Positions 49,347 through 57,396 of a stretch of 64,000 nt of DNA are shown piece by piece. A program made the position numbers and the translations under genes. Source of the stretch: Streptomyces sp. NBC_01549 (GTDB lineage Bacteria > Actinomycetota > Actinomycetes > Streptomycetales > Streptomycetaceae). Location of the stretch: positions 7,275,001-7,339,000 of the forward strand of contig NZ_JAPEPW010000001.1 of the NCBI RefSeq assembly GCF_026339955.1, in the 5' to 3' direction. The notes beneath the pieces are model-generated. The model did no database searches and was not told the origin of the DNA. It saw only the letters and a program-made list of their open reading frames with translations. Positions within the stretch are counted from its first letter, which is position 1; every line of letters starts with the position of its first letter.

Positions 49347-51050
49347 TCAGCGTCCCGCCCGGCTCCGCACCGCGCCCTGCCGGCACTTGCGCACCAGGAC
49401 CGCCCACGTCACCGCCAGGAACAGCACGGTGAACCCCGCCAGGATCAACCAGCCGCGGCTCGCCGGATGACCGAACGAGTCCCCGTACGAGTCCAGCAAC
49501 GGCGGTCCCAGGGGCGACGCGCCCGTGCCCCACAACGACTCCAGACCGACCCCGCTGCCGAGTGCCTCGAACGCCCACCGGTTGGTCATGGCCCAGCTGA
49601 TCGCCTCCCCGGCGCCGGTCATCCGCGGCACCGGTACGAACGCCCCCGAGAACAGCACCTGCGGGAAGCACAGCAGCGGCAGCATCAGCGTCGCCTGGCC
49701 CGGCTCCGTCACCGCGGCCGAGGCGAGCAGCCCCAGCGCGAGGGCCGCCGCCGAGGCCAGCACGCTGGAGACGAACAGCGAACCGTACGTGCCCCACCCG
49801 GCCGCCGGCAGCCGGTCCAGCGCCCTCAGCACGACCAGCAGCAGTACGTCGGCCACCGCGAGCACCGGCAGCATGGTGGTCAGCTTCGACGCGACGTAGG
49901 GGCCGATCCGCAGCCCGGCCAGCCATTCCCGGCGCAGCACGGGCAACTCGGTGCAGATCTGCAGCAGACCGTACGTCAGCCCGAAGAAGAACGCCCCGAA
50001 CGCGATCCAGAACATGATCATCGCGGTCGATCCAGGGTCCGGCGCCGCGCGATCGAATGCTCCCGCCCGGAACAGCACCGCGAACATGGCCACGATCATC
50101 ACCGGCGAACCGGCGAGCACGGTGACGGAGAGCCGGTTGTGCAGCAGCAGCGCGGTACCGCGACGGGTGAGCAGCGCCCATTGCCGCACGGCACCAACTC
50201 GTCGTACCGGCGGGAGATCTGACGGTACGCCGGTGGCATACACCGCCGACGGATCCGCGCGCTCGACCCGTACTCCTTCCGCCACCGCCTCGTACACCTC
50301 CTCGACCGTGCCCACCCCGAACGCCCCGCACAGCGCCCCCGGTTCACCGGCGTACGCGACCTCGCCGCCGGGGGAGAGGAACACCACCTGGTCGCCGCGG
50401 AGCAGGTCGGCGAGGGTGTGGGTGGTCAGGACGACGGTGGTGCCGTCCTCGGCCAGCGCACGCAGGGTCCGCAGCAGGGCGGCGCCGGTCACCGGATCGA
50501 GCCCGGAGGTGGGCTCGTCGAGGAAGAGAACCCGGGGGCGGGTGAGCAACTCGGCGGCGATACTGGCCCGTTTGCGCTCCCCGCCGCTCAGCGCGCGCAC
50601 GGGCGTCGCCGCCCGGGAGGAGAGACCGAGAGCCTCCAGGACCCGGTCCACGCTCGCGGCGACGGCCTCGGGCGTCGTGCCCGGCGGCATGCGCAGACCC
50701 GCCGCGTACACCAGAGTCCGGCGCAGCGGCAACTCGCGGTGGATGATGTCCTCCTGCGGCACGAATCCGAACTCCGGCCCAGGTGCACCCGGTTGGGTCC
50801 CGTCGTGCAGGACGGTCCCTTCCGTCGGCGCGCGCAGGCCGGCGAGCGTCTGCAACAGGATCGTCTTGCCCGCCCCGCTGCTCCCGGCGATCACCGTGAG
50901 CCGCCCGGGCGCGAGGTCGAGGGACACGTCGTGCAGGACACTCCCCGCACCGCGTATGCGCTGCCCGACCGAACGCGCCTGGATACGCAGGCCGTTGACC
51001 GAGGTGACGGAGGCTTCGGCGGACGAGGGTGGCTGCATGGGCGTCGGCAT
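49347..51050 (-). CDS. ABCG-type ABC transporter, ATPase fused to ABC-2 membrane domain
   Basis: 567 residues, ATG at 51050. ATPase half: Walker A VIAGSSGAGKTILLQTLAGL, Q-loop FGFVPQEDIIHRELPLRRTL, signature VRALSGGERKRASIAAELLT, Walker B RVLFLDEPTSGLDPVTGAAL and H-loop VVLTTHTLADLLRGDQVVFL. The second half has six helices including MIVAMFAVLFRAGAFDRAA and ASAAALALGLLASAAVTEPG. This ATPase-first half-transporter layout is that of the ABCG/White family; it would dimerise and export a lipid or hydrophobic compound. It is convergent with the aminotransferase gene and shares a strand with the acyltransferase fusion. Confidence 0.9.
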   Translation of the reverse strand: MPTPMQPPSSAEASVTSVNGLRIQARSVGQRIRGAGSVLHDVSLDLAPGRLTVIAGSSGAGKTILLQTLAGLRAPTEGTVLHDGTQPGAPGPEFGFVPQEDIIHRELPLRRTLVYAAGLRMPPGTTPEAVAASVDRVLEALGLSSRAATPVRALSGGERKRASIAAELLTRPRVLFLDEPTSGLDPVTGAALLRTLRALAEDGTTVVLTTHTLADLLRGDQVVFLSPGGEVAYAGEPGALCGAFGVGTVEEVYEAVAEGVRVERADPSAVYATGVPSDLPPVRRVGAVRQWALLTRRGTALLLHNRLSVTVLAGSPVMIVAMFAVLFRAGAFDRAAPDPGSTAMIMFWIAFGAFFFGLTYGLLQICTELPVLRREWLAGLRIGPYVASKLTTMLPVLAVADVLLLVVLRALDRLPAAGWGTYGSLFVSSVLASAAALALGLLASAAVTEPGQATLMLPLLCFPQVLFSGAFVPVPRMTGAGEAISWAMTNRWAFEALGSGVGLESLWGTGASPLGPPLLDSYGDSFGHPASRGWLILAGFTVLFLAVTWAVLVRKCRQGAVRSRAGR

Positions 51051-51134
51051 GGGTGCAGCATGCCAGTAGGTGCCACGCCGCGCGGCCTGACCGTACGGGC
51101 ACGCCCACCGGGAGGACGGGGCGCGGTGCGCGGC

Positions 51135-52985
51135 CTACCCGGGCGTCGCGAACCCCGGAGACCGGGCGGGCTCCGGGCGGTGGACGCCGCGCGGCCGATA
51201 TCCGAGCCGGTCCGCCACCCCCACCAGATCCGCCAGCAGCCATACGATCGCGAGCCACATCTCGGTGCCCTGGAGCCCCGGCTCCCGTCCCGGACCCGCA
51301 CCGCCCTCGCCCGCCGGACCAAAACCGAACCCTGCGCCGTCCCGCCACCGCCCCAGCGCCCGCGTCAACCGCTCCCCGGCCCAGGCCCGTACCTCGGCCT
51401 CCCGATGCCCGCTGCGCCGTCCCGCGAGCCACAGGGGATGCGCCACGTCCAGCACGTTGCAGGCGTTCTCCCGGCCGGTCGCGAACCAGCGCTGATCGCG
51501 GCCATGGGCCAGTACGGTGTCCACGACCCGCTCCGCGTACGGCACATCGAGCCCGAACTGGGCGTAGGAGCCCCGGGTCAGCCGGTAGTAGCCGTTGACC
51601 AGCTGCAACCGGCCCGCGACGGGCGACTCGGCCGCGCCCCACATTCCCGTCCACGGGTCCACCCGTGTGGTGAGCCAGCCGAACAGCGCCTCCAGCGTGC
51701 CCGGTTCCCCGCCCTCGACGCCGAGCTCCAGATTGCGATGGGCGCCTGTCGCCCAGCAGTCCACCCACGCACCGGCGGACCAGGTGCGCGTCCGCCACGG
51801 CAGCGAGTCCAGCCGTGCGAGCAGCTGATTGGCCGTCATGCGCCGTACCACGTGCACCGGTTGGGCGAGGTGGGAGCCCAGCAGGTCCAGGGCGTAGCCG
51901 ACGGCCAGCACGTGGTACTCGGCGGTGCCGTCATCGATCCAGCCGTCGGCGGCCGGGTCGGGCAGTACCCCCGGACCGCCGTCCGGTGTGCACTCGGGCA
52001 CCAGCCCACTGCCGGGATCCTGCAGGGCCCGTAGGCGCTCGGCGTGTTCCTCGGCGGCCAGCTGCTCCGGAGGCGAGCCCAGCAGCAGGTCGGCGATCTC
52101 GACGGCGTCACAGTGCGCTCGGACGGTCACGGGAGCGCCCGGCCGGTCGACATAGCGACCGGTGTCGGGGTTCCAGCAACGGGCGATGAGATCGGCGGCC
52201 TGCGCCCGGGCCCGATCGGCGAACCGGGCGACGGCGTCCCCCAAGCCGTCTGACAGGTCATCCGGGAGGCCGCCTGACGCGTCACCCGCGAGGCCACCTG
52301 ACAGATCTCCCAGGAGGCCGCCTGACGCGACCCCCGCGAGGCCACCTTGCACGCTGCCCGAGAGGCCGCCCGGCAGATCGCCAGGGACCACTCGGTCCCG
52401 CCGTGGTCCGGCCTGGGCGCGGCGATCGCGCAACGGGCGGGCCGGGTTGCCCGCCGCGACCGTCCACGGCGCCAGATCCTTGGTGACGACCGCACCCGCG
52501 CCCACCACACAGTGGTCGCCGATCGTCACCCCGTCCAGGACGACGACGTGCGAGCCGATCCACACGTCGTCGCCGACGGTGATGCCCTTGCTGGTGAGCG
52601 GCTGCCGGTGCACCGGCAGGTCGGGGGCGAAGCCGTGGTTGAAGCCGAGCAGCGAACTGTGCGCGCCGACCCGGACCCCGTCGCCGAGCGTGATCCGGCC
52701 CCGGACGGTGGCATACGGGTTGACCGTGCAGTCGTCGCCCGCGGTCACCTCACCGGTGACGTAGGCATGCCCGGCGATGTAGGAGCGCGCGCCGAGGCGC
52801 AGTGTGTCGGTGAAGATCCCGGCGGCCGGAGATACGTAACAGCGCGGCCCGAGGCGCGCGCCTGATTCCGCCAGCTGCCGCTGGTGCGCGTCCTGCGCGG
52901 CCCGCTGCCCGGCGGAGGCGCGATCCGCGAAATCCCAGGGGCAGTAGTCGAAGTAGGCGTCGTCGGGGGCGGTTTCCGCGTCCAT
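51135..52985 (-). CDS. left-handed beta-helix acyltransferase fused through a Gly-rich linker to an alpha/alpha-toroid-like domain
   Basis: 616 residues from the ATG at 52985 (MDAETAPDDAYFDYCPWDFA). Residues 50-180 are hexapeptide repeats of a sugar/antibiotic O-acetyltransferase: YIAGHAYVTGEVTAGDDCTV, TLGDGVRVGAHSSLLGFNHG (with the catalytic-type His), TVGDDVWIGSHVVVLDGVTI, VTKDLAPWTVAAGNPARPLR. Residues 195-250 are a Gly/Leu/Ser/Asp repeat linker (GGLSGSVQGGLAGVASGGLL). From 255 the chain is helical with repeated Trp/Gly motifs (LIARCWNPDTGRYVDRPGAP, VDPWTGMWGAAESPVAGRLQ, VNGYYRLTRGSYAQFGLDVP), like an alpha/alpha toroid of glycan-processing proteins. Probably modifies and binds a carbohydrate; substrate unknown. 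Confidence 0.8.
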   Translation of the reverse strand: MDAETAPDDAYFDYCPWDFADRASAGQRAAQDAHQRQLAESGARLGPRCYVSPAAGIFTDTLRLGARSYIAGHAYVTGEVTAGDDCTVNPYATVRGRITLGDGVRVGAHSSLLGFNHGFAPDLPVHRQPLTSKGITVGDDVWIGSHVVVLDGVTIGDHCVVGAGAVVTKDLAPWTVAAGNPARPLRDRRAQAGPRRDRVVPGDLPGGLSGSVQGGLAGVASGGLLGDLSGGLAGDASGGLPDDLSDGLGDAVARFADRARAQAADLIARCWNPDTGRYVDRPGAPVTVRAHCDAVEIADLLLGSPPEQLAAEEHAERLRALQDPGSGLVPECTPDGGPGVLPDPAADGWIDDGTAEYHVLAVGYALDLLGSHLAQPVHVVRRMTANQLLARLDSLPWRTRTWSAGAWVDCWATGAHRNLELGVEGGEPGTLEALFGWLTTRVDPWTGMWGAAESPVAGRLQLVNGYYRLTRGSYAQFGLDVPYAERVVDTVLAHGRDQRWFATGRENACNVLDVAHPLWLAGRRSGHREAEVRAWAGERLTRALGRWRDGAGFGFGPAGEGGAGPGREPGLQGTEMWLAIVWLLADLVGVADRLGYRPRGVHRPEPARSPGFATPG

Positions 52986-53377
52986 TGCACGGGAGTCTAG
53001 AGAGCGCTTGCTGCCCGGGCAATGCCTGTCAATGCCTGTCAATGCCTGTCGATGTCAGTGGCACGCGATGCGGCCGACGTCGGCGGGAATCCGCCCGGGC
53101 CGCGGCCGCACACCCCGTGATGGTGTACCGCCGCAGCCCGGAACACTCCGTGAGACCCGCGCCGGAGCGCACACGAGCTCCCCCATACCCGTGGCACGAC
53201 GGCCGGTCCGCACGTCGTGTCGTGATCCTGCAATCCCGGGCCATCCATGTCAACTGATCTAGTCGCGTACGGCTATTGGAGTATCTGCCGCTCTGGTCGG
53301 CCGGGCTCGGCAACCGCTAAGGTCTCGGAAGCCGACGAGCAGTTCGCGCCCCCCGTCCGACACCAGGAGACCTGCCG
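52986..53377. other. 392-bp divergent intergenic region with a 10-bp tandem repeat
   Basis: It separates the acyltransferase fusion (minus) from the HTH regulator (plus). AATGCCTGTC is repeated three times without interruption at 53021-53050. On the minus strand this presents TTGACA twice in phase ten bases apart, 40-60 bp before the fusion gene. No good -10 lies 17 bp from either. No gene was found in the remainder. Confidence 0.5.
53021..53050. repeat. three perfect 10-bp tandem repeats upstream of the acyltransferase fusion
   Basis: Units at 53021-53030, 53031-53040 and 53041-53050, all AATGCCTGTC. The 10-bp period places each copy on the same face of the helix, which suits a cooperative binding protein; the complement of each junction reads TTGACA. 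Confidence 0.85.
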
Positions 53378-54004
53378 GTGAGAGAAACGCGCCCGGCGCT
53401 CGCCGAGACCCTCAGTCGTATCGGCTCCCTCGTCGGCGACGGGCGCAGCCGCGACGACGTGCTCGACGTGGCACACCTCTCGAACGAAAGCGGCGTTCCT
53501 CAAGACGTCGTCAGGATGCTCCTGGACGGCGAGGAGCCCCCCGCCGAGGACGTCACCGACCGGATCATCCGCCGCATCGTCCACCTGCGCGAGACACGCC
53601 TGCGCCCCGACGGGACCCGGCACTCCTACGACGAGATCGCCGCCTCCTACGGGGCCTCTCGGGCATCCCTGTCGAACCTCGTCAACAGCCGCCGTAAGAC
53701 GCCCTCTCAGCAGACGCCCTCGCGGGAGAGTGCCTCGCAGCGGACGGCGGAGCGGCGCCCGGCCCGCTCCGGCGGCCCGTTGGCATCCACCCAGGCCGGC
53801 ATCGAGACGTTCTTCTTCGGCCAGCCCAACGGCTGGCTCTCCGCCGAACCGCGGGCCTCTCTCGACAACGCGCTCCAGCCCATCCTGCACGGCCTGGAGC
53901 GGCAGGCGGCCGATCCGATGGCTCGGCTGCGCAGCACCCACGGGCTGCGGGAGTTGGCCGCGCGCACCGCAATTGGCCGAAGACGAGCTTCAGTTGGTGA
54001 CTGA
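53378..54004 (+). CDS. helix-turn-helix protein (EspR/XRE-like), C-terminus probably frameshifted
   Basis: 208 residues from a GTG at 53378. The N-terminal part (LSRIGSLVGDGRSRDDVLDV, ESGVPQDVVRMLLDGEEPPA, RHSYDEIAASYGASRASLSN LVNSRR split here) carries two helical DNA-binding-like units, then a Ser/Thr/Arg linker and ETFFFGQPNGWLSAEPRASL. The layout recalls EspR-type nucleoid or XRE regulators in actinobacteria. At about 53970 the frame loses homology (AIGRRRASVGD); one frame over it continues QLAEDELQLVTDWIDTILQR and stops at 54095, the expected dimerisation tail. A single missing base explains this. Confidence 0.7.
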   Translation: MRETRPALAETLSRIGSLVGDGRSRDDVLDVAHLSNESGVPQDVVRMLLDGEEPPAEDVTDRIIRRIVHLRETRLRPDGTRHSYDEIAASYGASRASLSNLVNSRRKTPSQQTPSRESASQRTAERRPARSGGPLASTQAGIETFFFGQPNGWLSAEPRASLDNALQPILHGLERQAADPMARLRSTHGLRELAARTAIGRRRASVGD

Positions 54005-54436
54005 CTGGATCGACACCATCCTGCAGCGCAGAAACGCTCAGAGGGCGCAGAGTTCAGGAACGGACAGTCCGCACACCGAAACGCGCCGATCGTGAGGACA
54101 CCCGGTCGTACGCGGGCACGATGCCGCCCGAGGCGGGAAGTTCAGGCCGCGCCCTCCGTCGGGCGCAGCCACCGGACGGTGTCCTGTGACCGGGCCGGAC
54201 CGGGTCCAGAGCGCGTCGGACGCGCCAGGTCCGGATGGGTGTGTATCCCGCTTGATCGCCATTTGATCCCCCGCAGCTTGCTGCACACCGCAGAGCCTGG
54301 CGCGGCCGACAAGGCACCAGGTTTGGCATATTTGCAGGCCGAGTTGGGCGTACCTTCGGCCGGGTGGGTGCAGACAGGGTGGGATCGGCGGGCGCCGTGC
54401 GACGGTGCCCCATGCTGAAGTTCGCGGGGGAGAGCG
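54005..54436. other. 432-bp gap after the HTH regulator
   Basis: The first 90 bp encode, in the alternative frame, the likely true C-terminus of the HTH protein (to 54095). The rest shows no gene. A GGGGAG-containing ribosome-binding site lies at its right end, before the GTG at 54437. Confidence 0.45.
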
Positions 54437-54666
54437 GTGCGCACAGGCAGAGCCAAGGAGATGCGGAACCTGATCGACTGGTTGGCCGACGGAGTGAGCC
54501 TCCCCGTACCCGCCGCTCCTGACGCGCTGTTCGACGCGCCACGGGACTGTGGCTCGACATGCCGGACCACGACATCGTCCTCGTGGACAAGCGGGCAGTG
54601 GTGCGCACACGCTCATCGGCCATTCCCGGCCGGTCGGCATCTTCACGTGAAACCTGTCGCGCCTGA
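54437..54666 (+). pseudogene. short unrecognised gene, about 75 codons, probably frameshifted
   Basis: GTG start with GGGGAG four bases upstream: MRTGRAKEMRNLIDWLADGV then SLPVPAAPDALFDA. Near 54540 the better frame becomes LWLDMPDHDIVLVDKRAVVR and ends at TGA 54664-54666. Together they look like one small protein with a one-base shift, but I cannot name it. It precedes the monooxygenase by 70 bp on the same strand and may be co-transcribed with it. Confidence 0.35.
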
Positions 54667-54736
54667 CGCGCCGCGGCGGACGGTTGAGCAAGGTCTGCCG
54701 TCCGTTCACTCCCTGCAACAGAAAAGAGTGCACCCT

Positions 54737-56137
54737 ATGTCGTCGTCTGCCAGAACTGCCTCCCGCCGCACCGCGGTGGTCATCGGAGGGGGTATGACGG
54801 GCATGCTCGCCGCAGCCGTGCTCGCCGACTTCGCAGACGTGCGGATCATCGAACGCGATGTGCTGCCCGACGGCCCTCACCCCCGCAAGGGACTGCCGCA
54901 GGCCCGCCATGCCCATGTGCTGTGGTCCGGCGGCGTGAAAGCCCTCGATGACCTTCTGCCCGGTATCGTCGGCGAACTCGTCGACCAGGGCGCCCACACA
55001 CCGCGCATCATGACCGACCTCGTGTCCAAGGCCCCCTCGGGGCAGTGGTTCCGCAGGTTCACCCAGGCCCGCCACACGAGCCTCCTGTGCAGCCGTGACC
55101 TCCTCGACGCCGTGATCCGCGCCAGGGTCCTGCGGGACCACCGCATCACCCTCCTCCAGCAGACCGAACTGCTCGCCCTGGTGGGCGACGGGGACCGGGT
55201 GACCGGCGTCCGTGTACGCGCGGACCAGTCCGAAACGTCCATCACGGCCGACCTGGTGATCGACGCGAGCGGTCGTGCCAGCCGCGCCCCCGTCTGGCTG
55301 GGGGAACTCGGACTTCCTCCGGTTCACGAGCGCACGGTCGACGCCGGTATCGGCTACGCCAGCAGGATCTACCGCGCACCCGGCAGCGCCGGGGCCGGTT
55401 TTCCCATCGTCAACGTCCAGGCCGATCCCCGTCGGATCCCCGGCCGCGGCGGCATCATCGTCCCCATAGAGGGCGGCCGATGGCTCGTGACGCTCTGCGG
55501 ATCCCGTGGCGGGCAGCCCAGCAGCGACAACGACGAGTTCATGCCCTTCGCCCTGAGCCTGCCGCACCCCGTCATCGGCGAACTGCTGGCGAACGCCGAA
55601 CCCGAGACCGACGTCATCACCACTCGTAGTACCGCCAACAAGCGGAGATACTACGAGAAGGCCACCCGCTGGCCCGATGGCTTCGCCGTACTCGGGGACG
55701 CCGTCGCCGGCTACAACCCCGTCTACGGCCACGGGCTGAGCGCCGCCGCCCAGAGCGTGATCGCCCTGCGCCGCGTCCTGCGGCAACAGGACCTCGGCGC
55801 ACCCGGCACCGCCCGGCGTGTCCAAAGAGCCGCGGCGCGGCCGGTCGAGAACGCCTGGAGCCTGGCCGTGGGCCAGGACGTGTTCTACCCGGACGCCAGC
55901 GACCAGCCTCCCACCCGGCTCGAGAGGACCCTCGCCGCCTTCGTCGACAAAGCCGTCGACGCCGGCTCACGCAACCCCCACGCCCTGCGCATCCTCCTGG
56001 ACGTGATGAGCATGGAAAAACCGCCCGCCCGACTGCTCATGCCCGACATGCTGGCGCTCGTCTACCTCGGCCGGAAGACACCGCCCCTGGAAGGCCCGCC
56101 GCTGACGAAGCACGAGCGCGAAGCCACCGCCACCTGA
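54737..56137 (+). CDS. FAD-dependent monooxygenase resembling polyether epoxidases
   Basis: 466 residues, ATG at 54737 with a weak AAGAG. FAD fold at the N-terminus (TAVVIGGGMTGMLAAAVLAD, VRIIERDVLPDGPHPRKGLP), then QARHAHVLWSGGVKALDDLL, LVIDASGRASRAPVWLGELG, VDAGIGYASRIYRAPGSAGA, IIVPIEGGRWLVTLCGSRGG and the second flavin motif FAVLGDAVAGYNPVYGHGLS. The RKGxPQARHAHxLW and NPxYGHG signatures match, from memory, the MonCI/LasC/Lsd18 epoxidase group that epoxidises polyketide alkenes. Intact, complete and 1.3 kb from a polyketide synthase, so a tailoring role is a fair inference. Confidence 0.8.
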   Translation: MSSSARTASRRTAVVIGGGMTGMLAAAVLADFADVRIIERDVLPDGPHPRKGLPQARHAHVLWSGGVKALDDLLPGIVGELVDQGAHTPRIMTDLVSKAPSGQWFRRFTQARHTSLLCSRDLLDAVIRARVLRDHRITLLQQTELLALVGDGDRVTGVRVRADQSETSITADLVIDASGRASRAPVWLGELGLPPVHERTVDAGIGYASRIYRAPGSAGAGFPIVNVQADPRRIPGRGGIIVPIEGGRWLVTLCGSRGGQPSSDNDEFMPFALSLPHPVIGELLANAEPETDVITTRSTANKRRYYEKATRWPDGFAVLGDAVAGYNPVYGHGLSAAAQSVIALRRVLRQQDLGAPGTARRVQRAAARPVENAWSLAVGQDVFYPDASDQPPTRLERTLAAFVDKAVDAGSRNPHALRILLDVMSMEKPPARLLMPDMLALVYLGRKTPPLEGPPLTKHEREATAT

Positions 56138-56185
56138 ACTCACCCCCGCCCAGGGGCAGTCGTGCGTCCCCGCTCCCGTCGGCCG

Positions 56186-57292
56186 TCAGGAGCCGACGGC
56201 GAGCCACGGCATCGGGTCGGTGTAGGTTCCGTCGACGAGTACCTCGAAGTGGAGGTGCGGACCGGTCGACAGACCGGTCGAGCCGACGAACCCGATCACG
56301 GTTCCGGCCTCGACGCTCTGGCCCGAGGTGACCTGAAGGACCGACAGGTGGTTGTACGTCGTCTCCACCCGCCTTCCGCCGACGGTGCCGTGATCGATCA
56401 CGATGCGGTTGCCGTAGGCCTTGGTCATGGCCGCGAACACGACCTGCCCCTGCCGTGCGGCGGATATCGGGGCCCCTTGCGGCGCGGCGAAGTCCACGCC
56501 CGTGTGCAGCTTGGTCACTCCTGTGAGGGGGTGTTGGCGGGTGCCGAAGGGTGAGGTGACCACGAGGGAGGTGAGCGGCGGTGCCAGCACCGCCTTCGCC
56601 GTCCCGCTGCCGGAACTACCGGTGTCCACCCGGTCGTACGTCTTGTATCGGGGGAACAGGGCCTTGACCTCGGTGACGTACGTCCGCGCCTTCGTGGGGA
56701 CGTGCCCCGCCCGGGTCACCGGGTCCGTGCCCACCGTGTAGGCGGCGAGGGTGAGGTCGAGGAGCTCTCCGGTGACCGTTCCATGGGCTCTGAGACGAGT
56801 GACCTTCTCGGCGAGAGCGCAGTCCTCGCGGGCGAGCGCCATGATGGCGTCCACCGGGTCGCGCGGCGAGGACCGTTTGTTGCCGTCCTCGTCCTTGCCC
56901 CAGGTCCGCCACTGCGCGTCGGTGAACCCGGCGATCCCCGTCTCGCCCGAGAGCGTCGCGAAGTCGGTCTCCCAGCTGGAGCGTTGTTCGATCTGGGCCG
57001 CGAGGACGGACGGTTTCAAGGCCGGGCACGTCTTGGCCGCCGCGCGCAGCCAAGGGACATAGGCCTCCTCGACATGCTCGGCGACCGCGCCGTCCGCGAC
57101 CACCGCGTTGTTCGTACTGGGGGTCGGTGACAGGAGCGTGGTCAACCGGCCCGTCGCCGTCATGAATCCGGCGACCCCCAGCACGGCGGTCAGCCCCGGC
57201 AGAGCCAGCAGCGTGAACGGACCGGGACGACGTCTGCGCCGAGTACGCCCGGCCCCGGACTCGGGCGGCGACTCGGGTGTACTGATGCTCAC
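56186..57292 (-). CDS. membrane-anchored M23 peptidase with a lysozyme-like domain
   Basis: 368 residues from a GTG at 57292. Short Arg-rich cytoplasmic start, one membrane helix (FTLLALPGLTAVLGVAGFMT), then a lytic-transglycosylase-like fold (about 70-200; KPSVLAAQIEQRSSWETDFA, TLSGETGIAGFTDAQWRTWG) and a C-terminal M23 metallopeptidase: SPFGTRQHPLTGVTKLHTGV (first His, Asp), YNHLSVLQVTSGQSVEAGTV and STGLSTGPHLHFEVLVDGTY (HxH). It would cut cell-wall glycan and peptide cross-links outside the cell. Convergent with the monooxygenase; the same-strand PKS ends 104 bp upstream. Confidence 0.88.
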   Translation of the reverse strand: MSISTPESPPESGAGRTRRRRRPGPFTLLALPGLTAVLGVAGFMTATGRLTTLLSPTPSTNNAVVADGAVAEHVEEAYVPWLRAAAKTCPALKPSVLAAQIEQRSSWETDFATLSGETGIAGFTDAQWRTWGKDEDGNKRSSPRDPVDAIMALAREDCALAEKVTRLRAHGTVTGELLDLTLAAYTVGTDPVTRAGHVPTKARTYVTEVKALFPRYKTYDRVDTGSSGSGTAKAVLAPPLTSLVVTSPFGTRQHPLTGVTKLHTGVDFAAPQGAPISAARQGQVVFAAMTKAYGNRIVIDHGTVGGRRVETTYNHLSVLQVTSGQSVEAGTVIGFVGSTGLSTGPHLHFEVLVDGTYTDPMPWLAVGS

Positions 57293-57396
57293 CAGGGGAC
57301 GCTAGCGTTTCGTCCGCCGGACTTCAGGAGGAGCAGAGGCAAGGGCCCATGTCCGTTCGGGCATACCTCCGCGGGCAGGCGAACGCGTCGCGGCGC

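Noticed and set aside
53021..53050. Possible mini CRISPR array.
   Set aside because: Repeats are only 10 bp, directly adjacent, with no spacers and no cas genes.
54437..54666. Possible RiPP precursor upstream of the monooxygenase.
   Set aside because: Cys/Ser/Thr-rich residues appear only in the shifted frame; no modifying enzyme of a known RiPP class is adjacent.
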